Assembly (NCBI GenBank): GCA_024036415.1
Contig: JAMWET010006770.1
Span: 1-64,000 of the forward strand
DNA: 64,000 nt
Source: Prochilodus magdalenae
Lineage: Eukaryota; Chordata; Actinopteri; Characiformes; Prochilodontidae
Direction: 5' to 3'
The translations under genes and the position numbers were made by a program. Position 1 is the first letter of the stretch. The number at the start of each line of letters is the position of its first letter. The notes under the pieces are model-generated. The model was given only the letters and a program-made list of their open reading frames with translations, did no database searches and had not been told where the DNA came from. Shown here piece after piece: positions 1 through 14,800 of the stretch.

Positions 1-3000
1 ACTTTCATCACGTTTCTGTAAAGTCTCTCCTCCAAAACTTCGATGGAAATGTTCACCAGATGACTTGAACATCAATATTTAGGAAACATTATTCTTTTTC
101 ATTATTAATTTCTCTTGTTAGACATTGCACGTCTTACGATGTGAGTATTGCGCATGTGCACATTGCTATGGTGATGCTAAAGTGATATATTTGGGTGGCC
201 CTACCCCTAACCACCATAATATTTTTAGAATGTTCTGCTTAAACACAAGAACACCAAAAACCTCTAAAGTAACTCAAACTGACCGTGCCAGTCTAGTATG
301 ACATTCTAGGAGCCCATGATATTTCACAACATGCGCCTCAAGAAGAACATAGTGAGCATGCAACAGATTCAATGTCTCATTTTTGTTCAAAATGTAAAAG
401 TACAATAAACACGTTTTATAAAATATTATAATAAATGTACATAACCGATTCTTACATTCCCAGAGGATTGCAGTTGAATCACCACATCCAGATCAAAATG
501 CAGCAGTGCATTTTTACACTTCTAATTGCTACTATCTTATGTAAATGATGTAGTGTGGAACTCTGGGCCTACAAACAGGCCCGTCAGGTTTTAAGGAGAT
601 AATTATTGATTTTGAGTCATTTACATTTTGGGGAAGTACACTGTCCGTAAGACTTTATTGGATTGTGAACTTACATGGACAGTAAAAGGGTCTTTGCCAT
701 ACGCTGTGCGTCTCCTGTTGCACCTTGTGGCCCCTTTCCTGGCCCTGCTCTCCGCTGGGAGAATTTGACTTGCAAATGCCCCCCTTTTGCATGTGAAGAT
801 ATGCCTGTAACAAACAAGCAAAAGAAATTGCCTGCCATTTGACGTTATTACATCATGCATGCAGATAGAGGGTTATATTTGGAAGTCTGGCCTTTTTTTA
901 GTCACACGTCGGTACACACTAATATTCAAATGGCTCACACGGGATTTGAATAGACCCAGGATTGATGATTGGCCACTTTGCATTGTTTTAGCAGCCTGTG
1001 GACCACCCGGGCAAGGGCTAAGTGAAAAAACACTAAACAATGTACAAAAATATCTGATATGTGGCAATATAGGTCCTTACATTTGTTGGTGAGTAAATAA
1101 GTAAATCATATGTGTTTTTACTTTATGTGTGAATTATTTTCTTACATGTCTGCATGACTGTGAATATACTGTGGCGTCAGGGTACAATAAGACTCTTGAA
1201 GCTAGCACTTTAAGTACTCTCGAACTGCGTCTGTGGTGCTTTTTATGAGCCTGTGCATGTGTCTGCTCTTTGTGCCCCCCCCCCCCCCAACACACAAACA
1301 CGTCCAAGGCAGAGCGACCCAGTAGTGGGATGCTACAATACATATTTGTGATGCATATAAGGCACATCCTGTATTCCTTTGTTAAAGGACAAGAACATTC
1401 AGGCGTATTCAGGCATCACAAAGTCTACAATGCAATTATAGCCATGTTTATAATATCGCATAGCCACAATGGCCAGTAAATCTCCAGATTTTTGTATGTA
1501 ATGCTGATTATGATGTAAGAGGTTTTATTGGGTACTGACAAAGTGTGAAATACAGCAGGTCCTGCGGGGGTCCGGGAGACCCGAATTAACCTCTTGGATC
1601 CCTGAATGTCTCAAAACTCTGGAAGGGTCACCGAAAATAAACTTGAAGTTCTGCTGTTCGTCAGGAAAAATAGTCACTCAGGTACAAATTCAGGGAAAGA
1701 TCATTGTTTAGCTGCAACACCCACATTCAGTTAGCCTCTCTCTTTGGCATTCCTAACTAACTAGAGCAGCAGAACGTCTGCCTCATGGTGGCGTTGTAGC
1801 AAAATTGTTACAGCCCGTTGGTCCTTTATGGTCCAGCAGTGTTAACTATGCCTGGGCCACTTCTGAAAAACTCAGTCTGTAAAACACAGACCTGAGTTTG
1901 CGGAATACACTGAATTGTTGTTCATTTTTTAACACAAACACAAATAAGGAGAGGAGTCAGATCCCAGTTAATGTGTGGAAACAGCATTACCATAGCAGAA
2001 AAGAGCATTTCCAGAAGAAGAAAGGTTAAATCAGAGTTGTTGCCATTTCTGCAAGCATATGGTAGGTGAGTTGTGCAACCAGCCAACACTGAACTAGCCA
2101 TCTAAATACCAGAGGATATTTTGCACTGTGGATTTTGACCAAAATCTGATCTCAGCTTTTAGGTAGTGCATTTATTAGCGTTTTTAATGTAAGTACTTTC
2201 TGTGATGTAGCTTTTAGAGGCATTAAAGGCACCAAATGTCTGGTTCCCATCAGCACCATGGTGAACGTTTCTGGGTCTGTATGGTGAAATCAGAATAATA
2301 ATCTGAATAACTTTATTAGCATCTAAATATGTAATGATGTAGATATTGTTCAAAATTCCCCTTTAACATATTAGCAGTTCTCCTATATTCACTTTGATAT
2401 AGGTGTGCAGAACCAAAATATTGACATGTTCAGTCTTTCTTTAAAAAGGAGAAGGTGGATGAGAATTAGCAGATCGGAATTCCGAGCAAGTCTCTTGCCG
2501 TTTCTGAGGCATCATACCAACTATGCACACACACATACACCCTGTGTATTGGTTCTTTGATGTCACTGTTTGAGTGCATGGGCCACTTATGTATGGCCAT
2601 CTGAGTGAAGAAGCAGAAGACGCAGAGACGCGTTTCTCTGAGCTCTTTAGTGGCTCTTCAGACTTTTACCCTGTGTCATTGCTTTCTTTCTCTCTTTGTC
2701 TTCTATCTTTCTCTCGTCACTTTGCACTCCACTGTTTAAAATGCATCTCAGTGGGCAGATGCTAAACAGGAGCATAGAGCATAGCACAGTGGACTGGAAA
2801 GAAGAAAAGAGGAATGGAAAATGAAAAAGGAGAGGGTGTAATAAAGACATGCACCTGAGCAAATGAACAGAATGCCACAGTTAGCCTATTAGTACTATAT
2901 AGAACAGAACTGGATGAAAAGCATATGCTGATGAGAGAACAGCAATGACAAGTGAGAGGGAGAGAGAGTGGGAGGACAGAAAGACAGTAGAGAGGTTCTG

Positions 3001-6000
3001 TTGGAGTGTGTGTTGGAGTGTGCTGGGCTGAATGCAAGTGCTGTAGAGGGTTGTGCGTCTAGGGCTGATTTGCATGGCTGATAGGAGAGAACCTCTCACG
3101 CCCACACTTGAGCACCTCCTCACTGGGCAAACAGGGTCACCAACACCACCCATGACACGGGACACAACCTCCATGAGCATGTTAGTGTGACTACAAAACC
3201 ACACACATATTCTTCTATTGTGTTTTTTCACTTTAGGAATTGTATAATGAAGGAGAATAGTTAGGTACGCTATAATGAAGAAGGAAAAGGGAAACAGGTA
3301 ACATTAATTTCTATAGATATAGATGCAGTAGAATGCAGTATTAATAATCCAGCATCACCTAAAAATTCTGCACTTTAAGGGTACAATAAATATGCCATTC
3401 AAATATTACATGTACTAGTGACATTAAATGCTTACACTTAAACTTACATTAAACTTACATTCAGTTCATGTTCTGTATGGGTAGGTTCAAATCTGCACAG
3501 AACATTTTTTTCTTTTAGCAATATTAGGTTGTATACTAGACATGAAATTATTGGCTATACATCCATACATCAGTATCGGTCAGTTTCCAGCAACATGTGA
3601 TTACCTGAGATATCTCTAACTTAGCATAGCCTTAAAGCTGATCAGTGCCATGAAACACCACAACATAACAGTCCAGCCCTAGTTTAGTATCAGCTAGTAT
3701 CAGCTATCGGCCAACCCCGCTGAAAAGTGATCAAGATCGACGCTAAAAAAGGATGGTGTAGAATCTGTAATGTTAACAGTAATGTAAATCATGTGATTAT
3801 TTCAGAAAGTTAATACTGAGAAGTAATTCATATAGCCATGCTTTTATGGCTTTGTCTGCATTTTGGAGTGATGGGACTCAAAGGGGAAATATAACAGCAC
3901 ACACGTTAATGAAATTCTTAATGTATCTACAAAACAAACAGCTTATCAAGAGAAGCTGTGCAATCATGTAATCAGAGAAGCCAATAAATGCAGTGTTGCT
4001 GTCTGACCGCTGACATGAATCTAAATCTCTAGCATTGGAAGCTGTACCATAAAAGCTCTTATATAAAGCTTGTTGTTATTAATAACAAAAACTTGGTTTA
4101 GCATGCTGTGGCCCATACTGCCAATATTTCATTTGGATGTGGCTCAGATTAACCACAATAAGAAATATGCTGCTTTATTCAAAGAGACTCCCAGAGTCTT
4201 TAGGCAGGATTTGATGTGTACGTCAGTGACGGAGCTGCTGAGGGGGAATCTCTATATTTTGTCTGTACTGCGCCAGAGGCAGTACCCAAAAGGTTGAGAA
4301 GCCCAGGCTGACCCACAAACTTTGTTCCTGGGGCAAGGCTGAGCTAAGCTTCATCTCTGAAGCTCTGTAAATTCAAACACACACGCTAGGAACCCCCTTT
4401 GCTCAGAATGAGACTCTCATTAGTAGCCATTAGCATGAATTTGACCTTGTGACACCTGTGCATTCATGCAAATCAGGATGCAAATGTTGTCTGTTTTGTG
4501 CGTGAGAGCCCCAGAGACTAAATTAAGACATCATGCCCTGCTTACTGCTAAGAAAATGCATGATATGCATTCTAATGCAAATTCACCAATGACGTTATGC
4601 TGCAGATGCATGGGTAATGGCTGCTTCCTGTTTTCCATATGGAAGTTATTTTCTATACACACTGTTTTAACAGCCTTTAGCTTATTTGCATGTATCTGTG
4701 GATGTTGTGGTATCTGTGGTTGCATGTTGCATGATGCATTATGTATGAACATTTCCATGCAGTTACTCTGAGAACGTAATAACAGCCCCATGGAACACAT
4801 TTGATTGTTTTAATAGTGGCTCTGTTGCAGTTACTACAGGGTCGTCTGGTTGCAATTCTTTAAGCTGACTGAGAATATTTATCACAGTTATTAGTTTACC
4901 CGTGTCGGATGTTTTTGTTGAAATAAATGCCTTTGTCGAGACACTACATGGGTCTTGCAAAAACCCTAATCAGATGAGCAGTAAGTAATTGCCATCACTC
5001 CAGAGCCAATACAACAGCTGTGTTCAGACTTCAAGCAAATTGGATTTGTTTCTTAAATCAGATCTCCTGAGACGTCTGTTCACACTGATACTTGCGAGTG
5101 ACAAGACCGGATTTGTGTGTCCAGACTTCATCAGACGTAGGCGTCAATATGTGCAATATATAGCCATACTGGTGACATGGCTGGATATAATCTGGATATG
5201 CCAAAATTGGATTTAGGCTGGCAGTCTAAACATAGTCTTGACAGTTATAAACAAGATTGCTAATCAACCAGTTTAGGCTTATGCTTTAATCACATGCAAA
5301 CACTTAACCTGATTATGTAAAATGCATTTACATAAGGCAATTAATCAGTTTCATAATTTTTTAATCTTAAATTATCTTGACTTATACCATTGTGACTGGC
5401 TTGTGCAGTATTTAGCAAGTTATAGAGCTAGCAGCAATTCAGACAACTGTCATGCTAACATTGGCTAGCTAGCTTATTCGTTTAGCTACTGTACCTTCAT
5501 TGTGGGCAATTAAGCGACTTCATTTGTTAGTCTTGATTAAGCTAATGTTTTATTATTGTGGCTCAGATGATTAACACATTGAAACATTGCTTTCCAGCCT
5601 AGTTTAAAGTAAATGCAGAAAATTGCTCTAGTTGTCTAGGACCCTGTTAACACCCGGTCAATTCTGTGACTACTGTTAAGATTTTAGCCACATTCATTTA
5701 CACTTGATAGTCAAAAGCATCTAGTTAGTAGTTAGTCAGACTGAAATCCACTATGTGGGGCAGAATATGAAAATCCTCCTGTTAGCTGGTAACCAGTTAC
5801 CTATTGTTTATCTATTGTCTGCAGTTCGTTTGGAACAGTAGGATCCACACATTTTGTTATTATGCATTTTGTTTTGTCTGGTCTCCAACCACAGATAACA
5901 TGGTGTGTATGGCCAGTACTCAAAGCGATAAAGCTCAGGAAGGCCAGCCCTTTTGGTTGTCGGATGTGTCTTGAAGAGAAGGATGCATTTACACTGCTAT

Positions 6001-9000
6001 AACTCATGGCTCAAAGATGCTTCAGACCTGATGTGATCTGATTTGTATGTGTTGAATGCATCTTGGGTCCGTTTACACTTGTGTCTTTATGTGGCTTGGA
6101 CTTATCCAGATATAATCCAAAAAGATGCCTGAGGTAACCAGGTGTAAATAAAGTCTAAGTGGTTGTCCTCTGTAGCAGTTTTATGAGTATAGTAGTAGTA
6201 GCTGTTTGAAATGACAAGGTTTGATGTACTTGAGCTTGAGATGCTTGCAGCTGATGTACTGCACAAGTGAAATTCAGCTTCAAGCACACTGAGTGCACAA
6301 AGACACTGTATTATTAATTGTATTGATATCATAATGACGTTATAAATCAGCGTTCTTGTGCTGTCTGATTGTTATAGCAAATGGATGTAGTTTACCCTTA
6401 GACAGAGCTTCAAAACTTGAAATGGAAAAAGTTTGGTGGCGCCTCAGTGCCAGTCCCTACTTATTATGGGCCGCCAGGGCAGGGGGCAGGGAGGGAACCA
6501 CCCACTCCATCCATCAGGCTGTAAAAACCACCGGTGAGCAGAGGCAGAGACAGTGGGGGAGGAATTCAGTCGTTTTTCAGTAGGGGAGAAGCACTAATGG
6601 CAGGACAAGCAGCTCCACCTTCGTCATCATCATTAGTCCTAATGGTACCTGAGACACGCACACACGGGTTGGTTTTCATGCAGTGCCAGGACATGAGGCC
6701 ATGTAACATCCCGAACTCATTATATGCACTTACTAACCATTTTAGTAGTTACCTTAAATCTAGACCTTCTCCACATTGTCATAGCGCATTCTCTTATTAC
6801 TCGTTACATTTTCATGCTTTGGGACTTGCAAAATAACCGAATTGTGTAGTTAGACTGGCTGTGGTGTATTTAAATGAGTTTACAATAATTCCTATAGATG
6901 CCTTAATTATAGAGCCCTCTGCATTAGGGATACACAGCTATCCAGACACCACTGGACACTGGGTACTTGAGCCAAGATCAAGACTTGCTGAACCCTACGA
7001 GAAATTGAATACAGGGGTACAATCATTCAATTGAGACAGGTTATATGAGCCTACATGTCTACAGGTAGCTGGTTGTACTTTATAACATGAAGCCGGGATG
7101 TGTTTCACTTTAGTGAGTCCAAAAAAAAGAATGGTGATGTAATGGACGCTCAGCATGTGACTCTGCGTGTGGGTGTGATATAAAGGCGTAGAGGGTCTCC
7201 ATCTGCTCAGGATGGCATGCATATGTGATACACTTCTGACTGCATGCCTTAATATATTATCTCTCTCTTGGGCTGTGTTACTGTAACTGTAGTCAAATCC
7301 CTATACCGGAAGATAAAGTAAACTGTAGTCGAAATGCTGTACTTATGAGCCATACAGTCACACAGACCGTCAGGAAAAGTCCTTAGGAACAAAGGGGCTT
7401 CAAATACCAGCACCAGTGATAGCAGTTGATACCAGTGTTAGACAATGTAACACGTCTTGTGTTCTTAGAGTACAGATTACACCTCCGGGTACAGATTTCT
7501 TTATTTTCAGCCTATACATATGACGGCCAAAGCTGTCCTTTGATTATCACTGATTGCTGTCACTGTGGCAACATGGCTGCACGTTGCCAGTGATTGCAGT
7601 TTTAAATCTACTCCTTAATATGGTATGAAATAAGGTTATCTCTATGACAGCATGTGAACACAGCATTACTTGCTTGGCTATGGTTGCTTAACTGCACTTG
7701 TTACTAATGTAGGCTCCTGCTCACATACTGACAAGGGAAAGTAGTAAAGTTGACCAGTTAAGTCCAATAACACATAAACTCTTATGGATAAACCACAGTT
7801 TTCAATCATTTGGCCCAGACACCTACTCCACCTGCTGGGAAAGGGCGTTCTCTGGCTAATTCGCCATTTCCCACCATGGTGTGCTGTCTGCTGTTAAAAT
7901 AATTAGGCAGGTAAATATGTCAGCACACATGTCAGCACACGTGTGTAGTGTTCAAAGTTTTGTTTTTCTTTAGTTATCTTCAGTTGTGGTAGCTATGAAG
8001 CTACTTGGTCAATGTCTCTGTGACATCAGGCTTCCTTGCTGGTCCTTATAACATGTTCATAGTAGGTGATGTGTGGCTTTACACTGAGAAAGGTGCCCAT
8101 TTTAAAGTTTCCATTATGCATGTGGTCCACTCCTAACATTTATGTAGTTTTATGTATTGGAAGCAATGATCATTTTTGTTTTTACATGATCATTTTCTAG
8201 CCTCTCTTTATCCTTTGGAATTAAACAGGCTTGTTTAGCTGCTGAATGTAAGAGAATATAAGTAGTGAAGTAACTGATAAGTAAGTGTAAGAAAGAATTC
8301 TCATCTCAGAAAAATTGAAACAGTGAATCACAAAACAGGCTGTTGCAGCTTAATTCCATCTTTGGCCTGTATGGACTGGGTAGTAAATGCTCCCTTTTGG
8401 AACTGGTGTTGGAAATGTGTTGATACCTTTGAAAAACAGTATTTACAAACTTGAAAACGAAAGGGAAATGTTTACGTATTTTGGATGCTAATTGCCTGTT
8501 TTCACCTCAGCATCCATTCCCAGTCTAGTCATAGCAAATTTCATTTTATAGTTTGTTAACTCACATTAAAAGTGGCAAATTCTATTATATATATTAATAT
8601 TTTTCCATTGATATGAATAAAGTTTTTAATTGGAATTAGTTTATCTGTACCTGATACTTCCGTCCTGAAACTTGTGAGATACCGGTTCTACATTGCCCCG
8701 GTGGAGTGTAGACCTCAATACTTAAGTATCCGAGTGCCAATCTGTGTTGTATTTCCTGACTACAGGATCCGTTGTTAATAATTGATTCAAGTAAGCAAAT
8801 GCTGGCTGCCCCTTCTGCATCTTCACCATCAGTGGTAGAGTTAGCTGTCTGTTCTGGTGATATATTCTTAATTTATTCATACTGAACTGAATGCTCATCT
8901 TTTAACTTTCTTAATAAGGGCCTTCAGATGTCATCCCCATATTGAACAATACTGATGATCCTTCCACAAATTCTGAGTCATGTCATCTAGTGCTGCTTCT
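1..9000. other. No gene recognised; AT-rich non-coding sequence
   Basis: Only short ORFs without recognisable domains. A poly(C) run lies at 1276-1288. Stretches near 4990-5240 and 5940-6150 (GGATTTGTGTGTCCAGACTT and similar) look like eroded short DNA-transposon relics but cannot be assigned. Confidence 0.6.
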
Positions 9001-9031
9001 CTTATTACACTCCCCTTCAAAAGATTGGTTT

Positions 9032-9567
9032 CACCCAGAAGGAAGTGTGGGATTGCAGTGCTATTAGGACGGAAGTTAAAGGTTACTAGGAGCAATAAAT
9101 GATGATAAATTTAGACTGATGTGGGCCACACATACACATACAGAAGTAGTGTTTCTCATTATGGCGTCTGGCTGCCAAGTTTGCTAACACAACGTGCCAG
9201 ACGTCCCGGCATGGAGTTATAGAGGTTTCTAATGGTGTCCTGTGATAATCCATCCCATGTAGCTCGAATATTCTAACGCAGTTCCTCCAGATTATGTGGT
9301 AAGAGTGGAGGTGTAGTGACATCAGTCCTTCTGGATGCATGACGTGTGACAGCGAACCGTTCATCTTATTGGCGACCACGATGCCTTCACACACAGATTC
9401 GATAGTCGTTTCCAACAAGATAAAAGTGGGACTAATCACTGAAGATGACCCGCTGACATTCTGAATCCCACCATGACAGTCTGGCCACTCTGACAGGATG
9501 TTAAGGGCAGTTGTCATAACAGTCTGCATGCATGTTGTCCTGCGTTGTGTGTTCTTCCTTCTGGGTG
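9032..9567 (-). mobile_element. Decayed Tc1-like transposon, copy 1
   Basis: It is bounded by a perfect 14-bp inverted pair (CACCCAGAAGGAAG at 9032-9045 and its complement at 9554-9567). The minus strand encodes a degraded transposase C-terminus, WDGLSQDTIRNLYNSMPGRL followed by ARCVSKLGSQTP and a stop. Internal stops and a frameshift upstream show it is dead. Similarity continues slightly outside the repeats. Confidence 0.75.
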
Positions 9568-9803
9568 CAACTATTTGTGCAGCATTGAGGATGAGTGTAC
9601 ATTCATCATATCAGTTTGAACACATGTGGTGATAGGATGCAGTCTCTCTGGTCTTCTTTCTTTAGTATTGGAATATAAACTGACCTTATCCAATCTCCTG
9701 GCCATTGATTGATTTTCCAGAATTGTTGGCAGCAGTTGGTTGAATTACAGAGAGAAGCATAGGACATAAAAGAAAAGGTAAAGCCATAGTGTGCGGGTAC
9801 AGA

Positions 9804-9834
<31 letters not shown>

Positions 9835-9837
9835 GTG

Positions 9838-9910
<73 letters not shown>

Positions 9911-9937
9911 GTGCATGTGTGCGTGTGTGTGTGGTGT

Positions 9938-9971
<34 letters not shown>

Positions 9972-9980
9972 TGTAAGTGT
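9804..9980. repeat. (TG)n microsatellite
   Basis: About 175 bp of TG with TTTG, GCATG and GTAAG interruptions; a second block follows at 10012-10048. Translated ORFs here are Val-Cys or His-Thr runs and are not genes. Confidence 0.95.
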
Positions 9981-10010
9981 GAGAACAAGAGATGTAAAAA
10001 GTAAACCCTG

Positions 10011-10051
<41 letters not shown>

Positions 10052-10439
10052 CGTGTGTATCTAATTGGCATTGTGATCAATGGCCGTGCTGTAGCTGGCT
10101 CTCTGTAATGAGGGGTCTGTGTAGTGAGCAGGCAGTCGGGGTCTCAGTGGACACTGATTGATCCTGCAGTTCAGAAGGGTCACAGCAAAGCTCTTTTTGA
10201 AGCGAACCGGCATCCTGCAGCTGAGTGCAAACAGCGCACAGTAAATCAACACGGCTTTACCTGGCTTACAGCAACAGGGCAGCCTGCATTCACACTGTCC
10301 ACTACACCACACTACACTTAGCTGTGTCCACTGAGACAGTAGTGGAGGAGGATTCACTCACAAGCCTGTCACTTCCAGCCAAGCACACTTAAAACGCTAG
10401 CCTAAAATCAGCTGACTCATTCTCCAGCGCAAAGCTGTG

Positions 10440-11060
10440 CATGTGGCTCAGTATCTCAGAAAATAAATGATAGGTGATACCGTGCATCGGCATAGAAGAA
10501 ACTCATGGATACATGGCACTTCAGAGGAATACCCTTTTACTGTTCACTGCAGCGATAGAACTGACACTCAGCACTGGCTGAAACAGGCTTGGGCACTTGA
10601 CTGTACCTCACAGTAGTGCACAACCCTCCAAGCAACCCCCTATCAACTCGGCACAGAGCAACACATACAAGCCAACTTGAATTAACAGCAACAGCTATCA
10701 CAACAGTAAAATCTCTCCTGCCCTAGCCTCTTTGCATGGCCACGTTCCATGCACTTCCATGGAAGAGCGAGCAAACTGCTAGAACCAGAAAACGGAAAAT
10801 TGAAGAATGCCGCAATTTCTCAGAAATACATTGAATCAATGGATGAATAAGGAGTAAGGAATTTAAAGAAGTTTCTCAGAAAACTTAATTTCAGGAATAT
10901 CTTATCATCTCGCAATAGGAATTTTGAGCAATATCTCAGTATCCTAGACAAGGATTTTTTTGGAATATCTCAGTATCTCAGAAAAGGAACATTGAAGAAT
11001 ATCTTTTTTTTTTTTTAATTGGCAAAAAAAAACACAATTTAGGGAAATATTTTAATTTCT
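10440..11060. repeat. Degenerate repeat with TATCTCAGAAAA-type units
   Basis: Variants of ATATCTCAGTATCTCAGAAA recur at about 10450, 10820, 10870, 10940 and 10970, with AT-rich spacers and poly(T)/poly(A) runs near 11005-11030. No gene was seen. Confidence 0.4.
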
Positions 11061-11429
11061 CATCAGGATAGAAAAGGATGTGAGGGGTTTACATGTTCTC
11101 AGAAACAGACGTTTCCCAGGTAGTCCTCAGATGCCTTACAGTTCCAGCAGCACTGTTATATTATTAATTATACCGTGTGTATTCACACTCACAGGCTCAG
11201 CAGCTGTTTCTGTTTTCTAAAGGATCTTCTCCGTTACGACCTTGCAGAGAGAGACAGAGGAAACACAGCGTGGGCTGTCTATCAGCCTGGCAGAGAGATG
11301 TTTCATGTGTTCTACAGGTTACAGCTGTGGATTGCTCTGATGAGAGTCTGCTGTGTTTGCTGAAGTCCGTTTTCAGGCATGTGATCACTGACCAGAGATT
11401 AACCTGAGATTACCCTGCACAGCAAAACT

Positions 11430-11880
11430 ACAATTCTCTTTCATTCTCTTTGGTCCTGTTCTTTTATCTTCTCCTTTCTTCTAGGTTCTTCTTCTTCTTT
11501 GTTCTTTTCTTTTGTCTTTTTTCTCTTGGTTGTTGTTTTTTCTGTGCTGTTTGGTTTTCATCTTCTTTTTTTATGTTTGGTTCTTTTCTCCTTTTGTCTT
11601 CAGTTCTTTTCTTTTTCTTCTGCTTGGTTCTTTTTTCTTATTTCTCCGGTTAGGTCCTGTTCTTGTCTTTTCTTTGTTATTCTGCTTAGTTTTTTTTCTT
11701 CTTTTTGTTCTGTTCGGTTTCTTTCTGTTCTTCACCGCATTTATTTTCTTCTGTTTGGGGCTTCTCTGTTTTTTTTCTCCCCTTCCACTTGGTTCTGTTT
11801 TTTCTCTTATCTGCACTTCTCGTCTACTCAGTTCTGTTTTTTCTCTTATCTTATCTTTACTTATGTTTATTTCTCTTCAC
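11430..11880. repeat. T-rich polypyrimidine tract
   Basis: About 450 bp dominated by TTCTT and TCTTTT on the plus strand. Long Phe/Ser/Leu open frames here are compositional artefacts. Confidence 0.85.
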
Positions 11881-14800
11881 TCCTATTTGCATGCTCACTC
11901 ATTTTCCAGCTTAAACATGCTGTGTACCAGGGCTCACTTCTTCTTCTTGACCCTCTATGTAAGTGTTTGTGGTGACCTCTGGGCTCTTCACTTTGCCTAT
12001 AGGCGGAGAGTTGAAAGGGGAAAGAGACCAGCAGCTGAAAGCAGCCTGTGTATATTTGTTTATAGACTGTCAGGCGTGGAGGTCTTCCCAGACTTCAGCT
12101 GCTGTTGGTTTGTATAGGTCTCATGCGGAACGCAGGACCTGTAGTGAGCTTGTACAGCATGTAATTGGCCTGCTGTTCTGGAATGATCCCCTGCTACGGT
12201 GGGTCAGAACGCACCTGAGTGACGGCGCTGCTGTTTTCAAGGTCTTTCCTCTGAGTGTTAAAATGCTTCCTGTCCTGCTGAATACATGCGGATACCTGCG
12301 TGCTGTGATTTGATTTCAGTCATTAGCGAGGCAGAGGTCCGCGTGCCAGAGGTTTTGTTCTGTTTCAGAAGTGGTTTAGTGGAGTGGTGATTTAGAGAGC
12401 GGGCTTCAGGTGAAGTTCAGGAAGAGACTGCTGGGGCTCGTTCCCGTGGCGACAGCACGACTGACAGCTCACTCAGGGTCGAGGAGGAAGTCGTGACCGA
12501 GCTTCATGCCAGCAAGTGTACAAGCATGCTTGTGGGTCCCTGTACAAGACCCTCTTTGTTCAGACTAGACCTCTCTACATCAGACAGGTGTTCAGAGTGT
12601 GCGTCATCACTCAGCATTCATGCCGTGGTCCCTCTACCTCCTTTTTTCCTCATTCTCTCTCTCTCTACTCTAAATAGGAGTCTTCAGTATGTCAATGTGT
12701 CATTGTGGTGCCAGTGTGCAAAATACCGCCCAAGGAAACCCTGAACCATTATCCCTATGTGATGTGAGGAATGTGGAAGTTTATACTAGGTATGGGTGTG
12801 GAGCCACAAAGAGAGGTCAGCTTACCTGTGGTCTTCTTCGCTTACTGTGTCCCAACGGCTGTTACACCAGGTCGCCAACCTGTGCCAGTACTGACGTCAG
12901 CACCACTAGTTTAGACAGTTCAGTGTTAGCATTATTTAAGTCACAGGAAAGTCACGTCATCTCCTTTTGTAAATCAGTGGCTGCCTCTAAACATCTGACC
13001 TAACACTGAACACTTACACTCCTAACACTTCTAATAGTGCAATAGAAATTTTTTTTTAAAATATTTTGTGTGTAAAATGAAAGTCTAATGGCAGTATGTG
13101 ACTTTAGTCCTCCATGTACTTTTATGTCTATTATCTTTTAGCAGTGACAGAAACTAGATCTGAGTGCACCTTGCTTCTGTATTGGTTGTAAATCATCTAT
13201 AGGGTGTCTTTAAATATTAAATTGATGTAAAATAATGCTTTCTAAACCTTTAGCTATGCATTATTGCATTCATAGTATTTATCTGAGGTAAATTAATACG
13301 GTAGCTGTATATGTATATACTTATTTTAGGTGAAGTATTGGGATGCCAGGTTTGCCTTATCACAAAGCCTTAATTCTGTGTTCACTCGTCGTGCTCTGGA
13401 TATTTCACCGCTGGTCTTCCGTAAAGAATGCTAAGGCAAGGACAGTCCACATTGCAGATGATTTCATAGATTAGCAGCAATTTACATCTTTTCATCTAAT
13501 TTGGGCAGCGCAGCTCTCAGCGTAGCTGTGCTCTCAGTGCTTACATTTCAGCCCGCGTAATTATAATGTTCGAACTGTTTCATGTAATTTAATGTGCGTG
13601 TGTGTGTGGATCCTCCATCCCTGCTTCAATCACAGGCTGAGCTTTAAAAGGGCAGGGAGATCAGCAGTCAGAATGTCATTCTCTCTTTTTCCATTCCTCT
13701 TTCTTTCTTGTCTTCTATTCCTCCTTCTCTGCATCTCCTCTGCTCTCGCCATCTTTGCTCGTTAGAGTTAGGAAATGTAAACCCTGGAGATCAGCCCTAC
13801 AGACAGACTCTCTCTTCTCTCTTACTACCAGTATCTCTCTATTTTTCCTCTCTTACCGCCTGTCTCTGTGTCTCACCCTCTCTCTCTTTCTCTCTCTCTT
13901 TTTCTCTCCCTATGGCTGAGGGATTATGTGGAATCAGAGCCAGATTTGTGGACAGCTCTGCACAATAAGATTAGAAACCTCTGCTGCGCTATCACTGTGA
14001 CCACTGCATCTTTATGTGTGTGTGTGCGCGTGTGTGTGTGCGCGTGGGTGTGTGTGTGTGTCTGTGTTCATCTTTTTCTGTCTGTACTGATATGGAGCAT
14101 TTCTTTTCCATTTCCAGAAGTGTCATCATACTTTACTTCTCTACAGACATGTTTACAGGATTTCCTTGGTTCTGTATTATTGTGTAGGTTTTATTTTATA
14201 CCTTTTATGAAAACGTAGCTAGAGTGTATGAGCATGAGTATATGAAAACAGAAATATTATTATTTTTTTATTATTATTTATTTATTAATTTTTTTAATTT
14301 TTTTTTATTTTATTGTTGGCATTCACCATATACCAGTGAATATCACAAAGGGATACATCTCAGACGCCGGCAAAGACAGACATATTATTTTAGTATGAAC
14401 ATCTGGTTAAAAGGTTCAGTTGAGTTCTAAAGAAGCGAGATTCTTATAGAAACAGTCGTGTTTACAGACAGGTTCCAACCCTGGTCAGGCAGATTTCAGT
14501 GTTTTCTGTGCTTTGGTGACTCAGATCAGATGTGTTGGGAACTGGTAGAGCACCATAATGTGTAGGGTAGGTGGATCTCCATGACCAGTGGCGGGAACCA
14601 CTGCTATAGAAAATGCTAATTAGGAGCATCCCCTGGATTTTCTTATTCAGTTTAATTAGCCCAATAAATCACCTGAGCAAGGCAAATATGCACAATGGAA
14701 TAAAGCAGTATGTGTAGCCGTCAGTACCTAGTGCATTGCACGAACGGTGGAAACTTGATGGGCATTTTTAATCATTATTACAAAAGCAAAACTGATCAAA

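Noticed and set aside
11450..12117. Open frames up to 201 codons, rich in Phe, Ser and Leu
   Set aside because: They arise from the T-rich pyrimidine tract; there is no domain, no coding bias and overlapping frames are equally open.
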